A DNA stretch of 64,000 bases from Pochonia chlamydosporia 170 (lineage: Eukaryota; Ascomycota; Sordariomycetes; Hypocreales; Clavicipitaceae), in contig NC_035792.1 of the NCBI RefSeq assembly GCF_001653235.2, forward strand, positions 2,294,001 through 2,358,000, in the 5' to 3' direction. The position numbers and the translations under genes are program-made. The notes under the pieces were generated by a model that was not told where the DNA came from, made no database searches, and saw only the letters and a list, made by a program, of their open reading frames with translations. Positions 1 to 10,500 of the stretch are shown here, piece by piece; the first letter of the stretch is position 1; every line of letters starts with the position of its first letter.

Positions 1-1510
1 AAGCGGTCTAGGATGGAGGAGATAGTTGCACGTGTCGTGTGTCGGGGCAGCATGTAGACGTGTGCATGTACGTATATACTAGGTAGCCAACTGTATGGTA
101 TAGTCTTTGTCTCCATCAGGTTGTCAGACTAACTACTTAATACTCGGTACACGTGGAGTATCAAATTGACTGTTGGCGCCGGAAACAAGCTGGGGCATTT
201 GATTGAAGAACGTGGTGTCTAGTGTAACAGATGATACATGCGTGACCCTCCGTCGGGATCTAGCCGAAATGTTTCAATCGACTATATCCGATGATGAAAT
301 GTATGTACTATAAACGAAACTCGGCGTAATTATCCAATAGACGGGTCTGCAAGATTGCAAGCTCTAAGTTGCTGGTGCTTGACATGCGCCCACTCATACA
401 CATTGATGGTTTGTGCACAAAACGACTTGTGCACACACACCTGACACAGTTACATGCACAAATAAACTAACCTAGCAGACCAGACCAGACCAGGGTAGTT
501 CTTCAGGGTCGGAAGGCAAGGCGCTTAAATGCCGTCCAATCAGCGATGCATTTGTCCAGCCCCCCCATCCTTGGCAGCCCGCATACAACATACCGATGGA
601 AATAATTGGATGACAAGATCCGAAACAAATCTAAACGTTGTCGCTGTGCCATAAAAAGCATCAATCTATGTTGGGACTTGCATGAGTACATACACGCATG
701 CTTCCAAGAAAAACCAATGCAACTGCGTGGAACCTCTATCCTACCCACCGAGCCCATGATGCTCCCCTCCCATGTATCCCATGTCTGCATGTTCATGTTC
801 ATACTCCATCTTGTCCAATCCACCAGCCGCACTTGGGCTTGGCCCATGTATTCTATTCTTGATGTTCGAGATCTGTTCGTCCAATGACTACTGTCCATCG
901 GCCAGTGCCATGCTTGACGCCGAAGCCCAGGCAAGATGGGCGGCTGCACAACCACACATGGTAAAGACCCTTAGTACTTACATGCAAGTGGTACATTTTC
1001 TTGATGCATCCGACGTAATCTCTTTACCAGAAACCATAGGTGTGGGAGCGACATACTCCAACTTATAATAGAGCTATCTGCCGTTGTGCTACTGTTGGGA
1101 ATTTTATTTTTCTTCTTTACATTTTGGAAAATCTTTACCAATCTTCAACTGGCTGGAATATACCCATCCCGGTCGGTGGTTGTTTTCTTTTCCTTTTCCC
1201 TTTTCTTGTTTCCTTATTTCCTTATTTCATTTGTCGACTCTATCTTACGTTGAGGCTACTGAATTCTGCCATTTTTCTTTACTCTCTGTGTCAACGCTTT
1301 TGTGTCGTCTACCTTTTGATCCTATCTTCCGCCTTTTCTGTCTTCTTTCCTTTTCTTTGGAGTGTGTTTTTCGTTTTTACGACTCATATTTCTCCTGATA
1401 ACGAGGTGTTTGTTTTAACCTTGGCCAACTGTGGAGTGTCTTGTCTGTAATCGCAGACTATTTGAAAAGAACAGGAAAGAGAAAGGAAAGCGAAAAGCAA
1501 CAACGTAGAA
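1..1510. other. Intergenic, upstream of the DUF3455 gene
   Basis: No convincing gene. Open frames on both strands here are short and not protein-like. A short CCAGA tandem lies at 477-493. From about 1090 to 1400 the plus strand is strongly pyrimidine-rich (runs of T and CTTTTC), which is typical of a fungal promoter or 5' UTR leading into the gene at 1511. Confidence 0.5.
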
Positions 1511-2416
1511 ATGCGTCTGTCCACCTTCTTATCGACGACATTTGTCATCGGTGCCACTGCCGCGCCAACTTTCCCAAGCTTGGATATCAAAGGCAACTCC
1601 GTCAGTGCGCTCGACAACTTGTCCGGATATTTCAACCTCATCGCCGCCAAGGTCCAGGCTGCCAAAGCTCTCTCGGCGCCGCCTGTGTGCGACCTCTCCA
1701 AAGCGCACATGCCCATCGGTTAGCAATCCCTATGCACTCCGAGAATTCCTGGTTTACAAAGCCAGACTAACATGAATCGCCTCTCAACAGGTGTCGATGG
1801 GCTCCCACCTCCAGATGCTGGCTTAACTGTACGTCATGTAGCCGTTGGTCGAGGTACTCAGAACTATACTTGCGATACAAACAACCCCAGCGCCGCCCCA
1901 AAGGCCATTGGAGCCGTGGCTACCCTCTTCAATGCCAGTTGTGTCGCGGCTCTATATCCGGACCTTCTCTCCCAAATCCCAGCCATGGCCGTAAACTTCA
2001 AGCTCGACGAATCTGAGAAGCTTGGCCCGGCCGTCATGGCCAAGTCTGGCGTACACTACTTTGACGGGCCGACTCCGTTCTTCAACTTGGATACTCCGGC
2101 GTTGGCCATCGGTCAAGTCCCATGTGCGAAGAACAGCTCTGCCAATGCCCCCTCAACAGCTGCTGTTGGTCCAAAGGGTGAAAAGGCTGTGACCTGGCTT
2201 CGACTCACGGCGAAAGATGGGACGACAGGAAACATCAAAGACATCTTCCGTGTTGACACGGCCGGAGGTTCGCCGCCAGCTACTTGCAAGGACATGCCAG
2301 CATCATTCGAGGTGCAGTACGCAGCAGTGTAAGATACCCTGGCCTATAATCTCACATTCGAGTTGCTAACGCCCGCAAATAGATACTGGTTCTGGCAAGC
2401 CCCAGATAAGAGCTGA
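1511..2416 (+). CDS. Secreted DUF3455 family protein
   Basis: Three exons: 1511-1718, 1791-2328 and 2383-2416, giving 259 residues. Donors are GTTAGC and GTAAGA, and a GCTAAC branch point precedes the last acceptor. The start ATG is followed by a hydrophobic N-terminus that reads as a signal peptide of about 18 residues, ending ...GATAA before PTF. The body matches the fungal DUF3455 pattern: GLPPPDAGL near residue 72, then NYTC, a central HYFDGPTPFF stretch, KAVTWLRL, and a final VDTAGGSPPATC followed by an aromatic tail YWFWQAP. The last 11 residues come from the tiny third exon; without it the conserved aromatic tail would be lost. The molecular function is unknown. Members are sometimes annotated as malate dehydrogenase, for which I see no Rossmann motif. 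It is probably extracellular or wall-associated. Confidence 0.88.
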
Positions 2417-2735
2417 AGAACAGGTCAAGAAAATGGACAAGTACTGATGACGGAGGAAGGATGACGTACGTGGTTGAAGGGGGGAAGTTTTCACACAGAT
2501 GCTCTGCTGTTTAAAGTATTCTTTCGCACCTAATGACCCCTTGATTTCCGGGAGGGTGCCTGTATATACTTCTTTGTTACAGTACTTATAGCTCATAATG
2601 ATGGTTTTGTCCCCAGTTGTTCCATAACACACAATTCACCCGTGAAGCTACAAAATGATGCCCGCCGGCCCAACCTGCGGCAATGATAGGAGTGCACTGA
2701 GCACAAGGAATTTAGTTGAACTTTCAATGTCTATT
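2417..2735. other. Convergent 3' intergenic spacer
   Basis: This stretch lies between the 3' ends of the DUF3455 gene and the GST gene. It presumably holds both 3' UTRs. I see no other structure. Confidence 0.5.
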
Positions 2736-3553
2736 CTATTTACTAGCAGCCGCCGCAACCTCTCTGTCAGCGGCCAACAACCTCTGTATAGCCGGCCGTT
2801 TCGTGCAGCGATCCCACCAAGCACCTACAGCTTCCCGACTGACAATCATGTCTCCGTACCCGCATGCGAAAAGTCTTTGGATCAGCGGAATGTAGTAGAT
2901 ATCTACAACAGTGAAGATATTTCCAGCCATGTAGTCTTTTTGGCGTAGTAGACCTTCTGCAACATTGAAGAACATCTCCACCGAACGCAGTGCCTCTGAG
3001 ACGACGGCCTCATCGGCAGGCAACCCCATGAATTTCTTGGCAAACTTCTCGAATGCGATTCTGCCTGCGGGATCTGCGAAGTAGAGCGTTTCTACGGATT
3101 GCGCTTGGTCAAATAGCGCCATGGATTCGAGGTCAGAGCCGGCCGGCAGGAGTGGAAAGGAGTACTTTCTTGCCAGGTATTGGCAGATTGCGCGACTCTC
3201 AAAAAGCGTGAATCCATCAGGAAATGTCACGACAGGTATTTTTCCCCATGGGTGGCGTTGAATATTTTCTTTAGACTAGATGCAATTGTTGTGTTAGCTT
3301 TCATGAGAATGAAGCGCAGCAAGCAAGTGAATGAGACAGGGTGTGCGATCTAATAAACATGCTTACGCAACGAAAAGCAGGGTCTATCAATTGAGCTTGT
3401 AAGGAAGCGGGACGTCTAACTAACCTTTTGCTCTCCTTTTTGAAGGTTAACAAGCACAAGGTCGTAATCGGTAAAACCGCCTTCGGCGAGAGTCAGACGC
3501 ACACGATCAGTGTTGGTCGAACCGCGAGAACCGTATAGAGTAAAAGCTGGCAT
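2736..3553 (-). CDS. Glutathione S-transferase (theta/phi-like)
   Basis: Two exons on the minus strand, 3553-3425 and 3275-2736, joined in phase 0 across a 149-nt intron (GTTAGT donor, TCTAG acceptor), giving 222 residues. The N-terminal thioredoxin-like domain begins MPAFTLYGSRGSTNTDRVRL, and the spliced GEQKSKENIQRHPWGKIPV segment is the usual loop holding the cis-Pro. FESRAICQYLA follows, with the Glu-Ser pair that binds the gamma-glutamyl group of glutathione. The helical C-terminal domain carries the FTVVD N-capping box used in GST folding. It should conjugate glutathione to electrophiles in the cytosol. In-frame ATGs upstream (3622, 3610) would add about 23 residues, but the family normally begins close to the ATG at 3553. 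It is divergent from the Zn2Cys6 regulator. Confidence 0.92.
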
Positions 3554-4017
3554 TTTGGAGTTATGGATGATTTTCGACACGGATGAAAGACTGTTTGTAA
3601 GTCTCAGCATTTTGTTTTTCACAAGAATAATATTTCAATCAAAGAGATCTGGCCGTCAACTCTGTTATATAAGAAACGACTGACAGAGCATTCGAGTTCA
3701 GAACATAATCATACAAGAGCATACGTGCATGGATGGTTGGTGAGCTCGCTTTCTCTTCCTAATCGAGTTACCGCCCGAGGCCCACGATGGAGTATGTCTT
3801 CAAGGATCCTTGTCAACGTTGCTTACGATGACTTCAACAACTTCACCAGAGGCAACTGCACATCGTGAAATCTTGGTGGACCCTGTCTAGGCTTTTTCAC
3901 GGTCTCCGTGATGAACCAACCAGTGCAGAACCATTTGATTCGTCTGCTCGGAATTATTTCTTGCTACAATACTCTCCGTGGTTTATTCGGCATCTGCATC
4001 ACCTGCTCACCGAAATA
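3554..4017. promoter_or_regulatory. Divergent promoter between GST and Zn2Cys6 genes
   Basis: A 464-bp spacer separates two start codons pointing outward, so it should contain both promoters. The sequence TTATATAAG near 3664-3672 could serve as a TATA element for the GST. No characteristic CGG-inverted-repeat Zn2Cys6 site was obvious to me by eye. Confidence 0.45.
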
Positions 4018-5371
4018 ATGGCCAGAAACGATATTGCCCCCCAAAGAAACAACGCATGCAGAGCCAAGGTAAAAACTGGTTGCACAACTTGCAGGTCAGT
4101 TGTATGCTGCAAATCTAGACAAAAGGTCCACGCTGCGGCCATTATACTTAACAATCGACAGAGTTAGAAAAGTCAAATGCGACGAGGAAAAGCCGTTTTG
4201 CCAAAGATGCATCAAAAGTGGCCGCACCTGCGACGGCTACAAGTCACCATTTAGATTTTTTCACCATCAACCCATCAAAGACGATCGTCATCCTGGGAGC
4301 AGCATCCATGTCAAGTCAGATTTTGGCTTACAACTCGTCCAGCCGACCTTGCCTAAGATATCCCCGCAGGATATCCAGCAGCTCAGCCGGTACTTCTCAA
4401 TCAAGACTATCTTTGACGTGAAGCTTGGTTGTGACGAAGAAGCCAGGCAACTCCTCCAAGCTAGCTTAACTTATCCACCTCTACAGTACGCAGTCTCGTC
4501 TCTTAAAGCCCTTCGACAAGACTTAGAGACGTCCACAGATGGTTCAACGTCCGTCGGACAGCATGCCCCGAGTTATGACTATGGCCTCCGACATTACAAC
4601 ATGGCTCTGGGTGGTCTTGCGTCAAATTTGTCATCCCCGGGGTTTGGCATGCTGAAGTCGGCATTACTCTGCTGTCAGATTTTCATTAGCATCGAACAAT
4701 TGTTGGGGAATTATGCCGCTATGATCCAGCATATCATTCGGGGACTTGGGATCATGCACGAGTGCCGGACACGGCCAGGTTTCATTGCCGAGAACCAGGA
4801 TCAACTACCATTGCTAGACGTTTTCATCATCAAGCTGTTTTCTGCGCCGTGCAAGTTTGCGGATCCTCCAACAACAACCCATGTCAACGAGACGACTGCA
4901 TTGCCCGTGTGCCCGATCTCGTCTCATGGCCAGACTGTTGGACCTCACAATCTTCGGACCATCGCGCCTGATATGCGGACAGAACTCACTGGCCTCGCTA
5001 CATCGACGCTTGAATTCCTCGACCAAGCTTCGCAAGCCGAGTTTTCGAGCAACACTCGTCGTCTGCGATCCGAGAAAGCATCGCTGCTGAATTCGTTGGA
5101 ATCATGGCGAATTAATCTCGAATCGATTCAGGCAGCGATGGGGCATCTCGGTCCCGAGCCAATTTCAGTGTCCTTCTTGCGCCTATTCCATCAAATACTG
5201 AAAATCATTGTCTTAGGAGTGCTAGACTCCTCCCCCGATCTTGGAAAGGAGCTACAGATTGAGCGCAGTCAACTGCAGCGCGTAGCTAATGTTGTAGGTG
5301 TAAGAGTCATGACTTACAGAATGAGAAACGGAGCTAGTGGTGATGGCTCGAAGCGATTCAAAGTGTATTGA
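4018..5371 (+). CDS. Zn2Cys6 transcription factor, apparently short at the C-terminus
   Basis: Two exons, 4018-4094 and 4162-5371, giving 428 residues. The intron splits the zinc cluster, a common arrangement in this family. After splicing the protein reads TGCTTCRVRKVKCDEEKPFC then QRCIKSGRTCDGY, a complete Cys6 binuclear cluster (CX2CX6CX6CX2CX6C). It is a predicted nuclear DNA-binding regulator. The middle region has fungal-specific-TF character (repeated helices such as GMLKSALLCCQIFISIEQLLGNY). The family usually continues for another hundred or so residues to a conserved Cys-Arg segment; here the frame stops at 5371 after RFKVY. Downstream frames are only faintly similar to such a tail, so this may be a truncated allele, a decaying gene, or a model with an intron I could not place. 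It is divergent from the GST, which it might regulate. Confidence 0.8.
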
Positions 5372-7082
5372 TGAATATGGCGATGCGGCGTAATTTCCCC
5401 TCACTAAGCCCCTCTTTGCGCTATTTCACCCTTTTATACCGGAATCCACGAATTCTACGGCCCGTTAGTCGGGCGAAAACGTCTCAGAGACTCAGGTCAA
5501 GGTGAAGGGAGGCAGACGGAGCGAGTCGAGCCACCAGATTTTCTCAAGATTACAGGCGGTTTTCAGATACAGGATATGGACTGGAGAAAAAAAGCAGCGG
5601 ATGACTTACTATATCTCCAAACAAAGCTCGTTCACCGGCCAAGGCGGTAACAATAAGAGCAGTGGGACCCTTTTCTTATACGCACGTTCATTGCCATGGT
5701 TATGAATGAGCATGGCATCCTGACAGTGCAACTAGTGTCTCCATATACCGTTTCAAGTGCTGGCTGCGGTCGAACTGTAAAGCCTTGATGGCATAACGCT
5801 TGTATGAATATAGAATTAGATAGGTTCTTACAATGGTCTTATACGAATGGTCACCGATGTGACTATGACGGTGTTGAACCTACACGAAGTAAACGTCTCT
5901 TATTTGTTGCAGTTGGCCCATATAATGACCAAGTATTCATTTCCCCGGAGCATTCAGAGACAGAGACGGCACAAGTAGTGTTTGAATACCTCCCGGCGGT
6001 ACGTAAACAGTCACATAAACAATGGCACGTCAGGTAAAGCTTGGACATTTTGAGCTGTTCTTTGTTGACTTGCCTGAATGGGCCGTGTCTTTGTTTTGAC
6101 TTTTGTTCTAAACGATCGACCTGTGACTTTCGACGCGTATGCAATCATACAAGACGGCCACCCAAAGGGGGCGACTGAACGAAGGCGTCAACGCCAATGC
6201 AAAAGCAGAATAGCATACAGGTTGTACATTAGATCGTGGGAGGGCTTAAGCTCATCAATACATATAGAATGTAACATGTTGCGATGTGATGTCAGCGAAT
6301 ATCTCTGCAGCTTACTTAGCTTGGGGATGGTTGCTTGAGAGTTCAACACCGTTCGCCCTAGGCCTTCCGCTTCCGCCGTCGCTATGACAGCATGGAAGTT
6401 TGAATGCGCCACCAGCCTCGGAGTTATCAATGTCAGTTAGTTGAATGAGATGAAGTCTGGTCAATATCGATAAACAGGCTGTCGTGTTGAGGACCAACAA
6501 ACTAAAACACTAGAGTCATGTTTAGGTGAGCTAGTGTTTATATATAAATATAGTAAATAAGCGCTTTAGACTGTGCTGTACTCCCGATATTCGGTGTATC
6601 TATTTGCTTGTTCAATATCTTTGTTGGTCTGTTCATATTGCAAGAAAATGAACTGCCTTGCCAATCTTATGTCCGCTCTCTGTGGCTTCACGGGCAGGGA
6701 TCATTCACTCGAGTTCACCCCTGACTTGGGGTCTGCGGATTGCAATGATAAGCCTGGAATACAACAGGCGGGCCGAATTAGAGGCACACAACAGAGAGAG
6801 CGTGGCTGCAGGTCGGGAGCGGCAGACGCAGAAGTGGAAGCGGCGGCGGAAGCGGAAGTGGGAGGACGGGCAGAAGAAGCAGATGCAGATGAAAATGATG
6901 AAAATGTCTATTTCGCCAGACCCTGCATCTTTTCCTGCACTTGTTGTCAAAATGGTCAACACGAAGATGGCAGTAGCATTGACAGTGGCACTGACAGTGG
7001 CAGCTCGCTCCTGCCCGCTCAAGCTGCATGTGCCGCCGCCCTCAGGTTGCATGTGGCGGCACAAACAACCTTGACTCCCGAC
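5372..7082. other. Intergenic / leader region before the F-box gene
   Basis: No recognised gene. A plus-strand frame stays open from about 6573 to 7406. It includes a purine-rich low-complexity tract around 6815-6910 that translates as Glu/Ala-rich sequence, and it runs in phase into the possible first exon of the F-box gene. It could be 5' UTR or an N-terminal extension. The stretch 5372-5650 may hold remnants of the Zn2Cys6 gene's 3' end. Confidence 0.4.
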
Positions 7083-7481
7083 ATGGATTCATCACTTGAC
7101 CCTGATTTGCCTGACTCGATGTGGCCTGGGACCTTGAGCTCCTGCCATTGCCGGGTCCGACTCCAACTCCCGCAACGTAAGTGTCAATCTGGTCCACCTC
7201 ATAGCCGAGATCTCAGATCTGTTCATCCACATCCATTCATTGAACAAGTCAATAAATCAATCACTCAAAGAGCCATCCGCCATCCGACCTTGCCCTCTGC
7301 CGCATTCTCCCTGGACAAGCGTCTTCTTCTCCCGGTCATGTCCAGCTTGCACGACGGAGAGACCCTCTATGAATATTCTCTTTCTTCCAATCTGGAGTGT
7401 ACTTAATTGCCCTCAGCCCCAAGGCGTCGTCAAGCTAACATTGAACCCTCACGTACTCCTCCAGAAATCATTCCATGGCCC

Positions 7482-9830
7482 ATGGCACAAGTCCCGGTGG
7501 AGGTTTTCGACATCATCACCTCTTACTTGACTAGAGCTGAGGTTAGGAACCTCCGTCTGGTATGTCGCGAGTTTGAGGCCAAAATCTTGGCTCAGTACTT
7601 TCGCAATGTCGTTGTTCCATTTCGCTCCGAGCTGTACAGCGGCCTAAGTCGCAACCAAGATGGCACCTTGAAGCATTCCACCTCCAGCCTCTTTTCCAAC
7701 GGAATGCACATTTTTGAGTCCTTTGGGCCCCATATCCTTCGCTTCGCCCTTTCACTCGAGCTGGACGAAGACTCACTTGCCTATCCTCCCGTAAAGTCAA
7801 CCCAGGAAGCAGTTCCGGCCTTTTGGGGCATTTACCGCTGGCCGCACAAAAGTTACCACAGATATACCGACCTTGAGGGGCTTGAGCAGACTGCAGATGA
7901 AACAGAGGGCATGAAAGCTGCACTCCGGTGTCTAACCAAAGTACGAAATATTGGTTTATGTTGCGATGCCGGCCTCGGCTTCTTACTTGGCCCGGACAAA
8001 CGGGCACGAGATACTATCGTGCAGCATCCCGTCTTCGCGACAGTGGACTGGCGCCGACATCAGCGCTCATCCCAGCGTGCCCGTCAGCCCGCCATCACCG
8101 TGGCCGACTTCAATGATGTTGCCCGAGATCCAAATCACTCAACTTTCCCTAACCCGATGGCATTTCGAAACACCATTCTTGAGAGAATGGCGGCAGACGC
8201 CGGCTATACAGGACACCAGGTTCCGGAGGCCGTGCGTATTATGCTCGATACCGAAAACACCAACCTTAAAGACATTAATTTTGACGAGAGGTCATCGCCT
8301 CTTTCCCCAAGTTTCGACCTTGATGGTGAACTTCGCCAGCTCGTTCCTTTCACCTCCTTTAGGGAAGCGTCAAATACCCCCCTGATACCAACAAATCTTA
8401 CCAGAGCTCAAAAAGAGATGTTGCTGGAGCTGGAGTGGGCACACCGTGCCATGATACAATCCTATGTGTTGGCGATGATCGACAATGCTTCTATAGGCTG
8501 CTTTCGCAACGTCACCACCTTTACCATTGCAAAGATTCCTGGTGGCCATGTCCACTTGCTTTGTCGGCAAGATCTCTGGGAAAGTATCCCCGGCCTTAAA
8601 AACGTATCACTTGGGGTTGTCGCAGATTGGCGAAAACTGACCGCCTCTACGCCTGGCTTTGTTGAGGATATGAGTATATCCCCTGTTGAGTCATTCGGAA
8701 AAGTCTTCACCCTGCTCAATGATCATATAGCAAAGTGCCGCAGTATTGAGAGCATTCATTTTGAATGGATATGTGGTGGTGAACTCGCCCCCAGCTCATA
8801 TCAGCGCAACTCGTATATTCTCCCGGTGCCCTTTATCAACCCGCCAGGCTGTATGGTTATACCGACGGCGGTGCGGGATGACCAGAGAAATTTACTACAT
8901 CTTCCTTACATCAAGCATCTTTCTCTCAAGAACTGCTGGTCATCGCCACATATCTTCTTGCAAACGGTTCGACAGTTCGCCCTTTCATCTCTCGAAAAGC
9001 TGGAATTGGAATCTGTTTCCTTATCTGGTCCTCCTACCGCAGTAGCGCAAGGGCCATTGATCAACGCCGCGGTAGCGATTCCAGTGCAGCTCGGCCCTCC
9101 GGCTTTAGCAGATGACGACGACGCCGACGATGATAATGATTTGGAGCTGGATGTGGCTCTGGATGAGCTGCCACTGGCATCAGTCCTGCAGCTGCCGTTG
9201 CCGCAACTGATGCTCTCTATCAATCCACCGACTAATGATTCAAATCAGTCGTTGACAGATCGGCTCCATCAGCCTGATCTGCTCACATGGGCAGGGTTGA
9301 TTGACCACTTCTCTCCAAGTGTGAAGATAAAGCAACTGCTGGCTGAGCAAGCCGATGACGACGCAGTTTCGACTGCCTCGGCGGTAAACGTTGACATTGT
9401 GGCAAGATACATCCCACATGCCGATGATCTTCCGAAGGACGAGCTGAGATACCGCCTTGGATGCTTGTCTTTTAAATCATGTGGCTACGTCACAGTCGAT
9501 ACACCATATTTGGACACAAGAGCTGTATTGTCTGAGTCACACATTGGGCATACCGTAGCTCATGTCAACAATCAGGATATTACGAGCCTGATGCAGTCAT
9601 CCAAAGACATGTTGCTGGCCAGGATCACTCAATGGATACCGAAGCAAGAGGAGGTCATTCTCACTACTGGCTTCGGTATGTCGATGGGCTGGAAAGGCAT
9701 CTATGAGGCACGCGTAATCGATGATGCAATAGCAGATGGAGTACGAAAGCCAGGATGTGGTCGCTTTAGCGGTGAAATCGAGGGATATGATGATACAGTA
9801 TACTACCACGAAGAAGCTTCACTACGCTAG
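7482..9830 (+). CDS. Large F-box protein
   Basis: From the ATG at 7482 the protein has 782 residues. It begins MAQVPVEVFDIITSYLTRAE and continues VRNLRLVCREFEAKI, a clear F-box at residues 1-40 that would bind Skp1 in an SCF ubiquitin ligase. The rest is a long fungal-type substrate-recognition region with scattered Leu-rich segments (HLPYIKHLSLKNCW, LEKLELESVSL) and an Asp-rich stretch encoded around 9108-9165. An upstream coding exon is possible: ATG at 7083, exon to 7176 with a GTAAGT donor, and an acceptor at 7463-7464 after a GCTAAC branch point. That joins exactly in frame and would add about 37 residues. I give the shorter start because the F-box begins immediately after it. The substrate is unknown. 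Confidence 0.85.
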   Translation: MAQVPVEVFDIITSYLTRAEVRNLRLVCREFEAKILAQYFRNVVVPFRSELYSGLSRNQDGTLKHSTSSLFSNGMHIFESFGPHILRFALSLELDEDSLAYPPVKSTQEAVPAFWGIYRWPHKSYHRYTDLEGLEQTADETEGMKAALRCLTKVRNIGLCCDAGLGFLLGPDKRARDTIVQHPVFATVDWRRHQRSSQRARQPAITVADFNDVARDPNHSTFPNPMAFRNTILERMAADAGYTGHQVPEAVRIMLDTENTNLKDINFDERSSPLSPSFDLDGELRQLVPFTSFREASNTPLIPTNLTRAQKEMLLELEWAHRAMIQSYVLAMIDNASIGCFRNVTTFTIAKIPGGHVHLLCRQDLWESIPGLKNVSLGVVADWRKLTASTPGFVEDMSISPVESFGKVFTLLNDHIAKCRSIESIHFEWICGGELAPSSYQRNSYILPVPFINPPGCMVIPTAVRDDQRNLLHLPYIKHLSLKNCWSSPHIFLQTVRQFALSSLEKLELESVSLSGPPTAVAQGPLINAAVAIPVQLGPPALADDDDADDDNDLELDVALDELPLASVLQLPLPQLMLSINPPTNDSNQSLTDRLHQPDLLTWAGLIDHFSPSVKIKQLLAEQADDDAVSTASAVNVDIVARYIPHADDLPKDELRYRLGCLSFKSCGYVTVDTPYLDTRAVLSESHIGHTVAHVNNQDITSLMQSSKDMLLARITQWIPKQEEVILTTGFGMSMGWKGIYEARVIDDAIADGVRKPGCGRFSGEIEGYDDTVYYHEEASLR

Positions 9831-10500
9831 CAAGGGAATCCTGATACTGCTGACAGGCACAGTGTCAGGGGTTAGGTCAATGCTTTATTTTATTTTCATC
9901 TTTTCTGACGGCGGCGTTTGCGGTAAGGAACATATGTCTTTCCGGGTTCACGGTATCATTTGCAACAGGCAGGTTCCGCGGAGTTGCAAAAAGTAAGACT
10001 TGATGCAAGAGAATAAGACAATCATGGCTAGGTCTACACGCGACAACGCTGTTCATTTGTCACGAACATATACTAGTAGCGTAATCGTTATTTTAATTAG
10101 CACGCAGGCAGTCGGCATTGCCCCATTCTTGCTTGCCCTTTGAACGAGGCAAACCGGAGTCATGATGCTCTTTACAATAAAAGTGCAGTTGCCATTTACG
10201 CTGTTACAAGAACATTACACACAAGACACCACTGAGGCAGGATAAAATTTAAAATGTGACCTTTTTATGTCGTTGATTTATTTTCGTCAAGAACCCTTGC
10301 CGAGCAAAAAGAGGAAAATGTGTATGCGATCTTTTCCCATTTTTGATGCCATGCTCCCACCGTAGCCTGCCATACACCAAGGAGATGAAAAGCCACGTAT
10401 CGCCCCGAAAACATGTGTAAACGTTTCAAGTATTCCTACGCCTGTTTCATCACCCTTTCGCAAAAACAATCCATCCCTGCCTCACGCTTTCAAAATAAAT
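9831..10500. other. Convergent spacer, F-box and uL22 genes
   Basis: No gene seen. A TTTATT at 10277-10282 reads as AATAAA on the minus strand and lies about 220 bp past the uL22 stop, so it is a possible polyadenylation signal for that gene. Confidence 0.4.
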
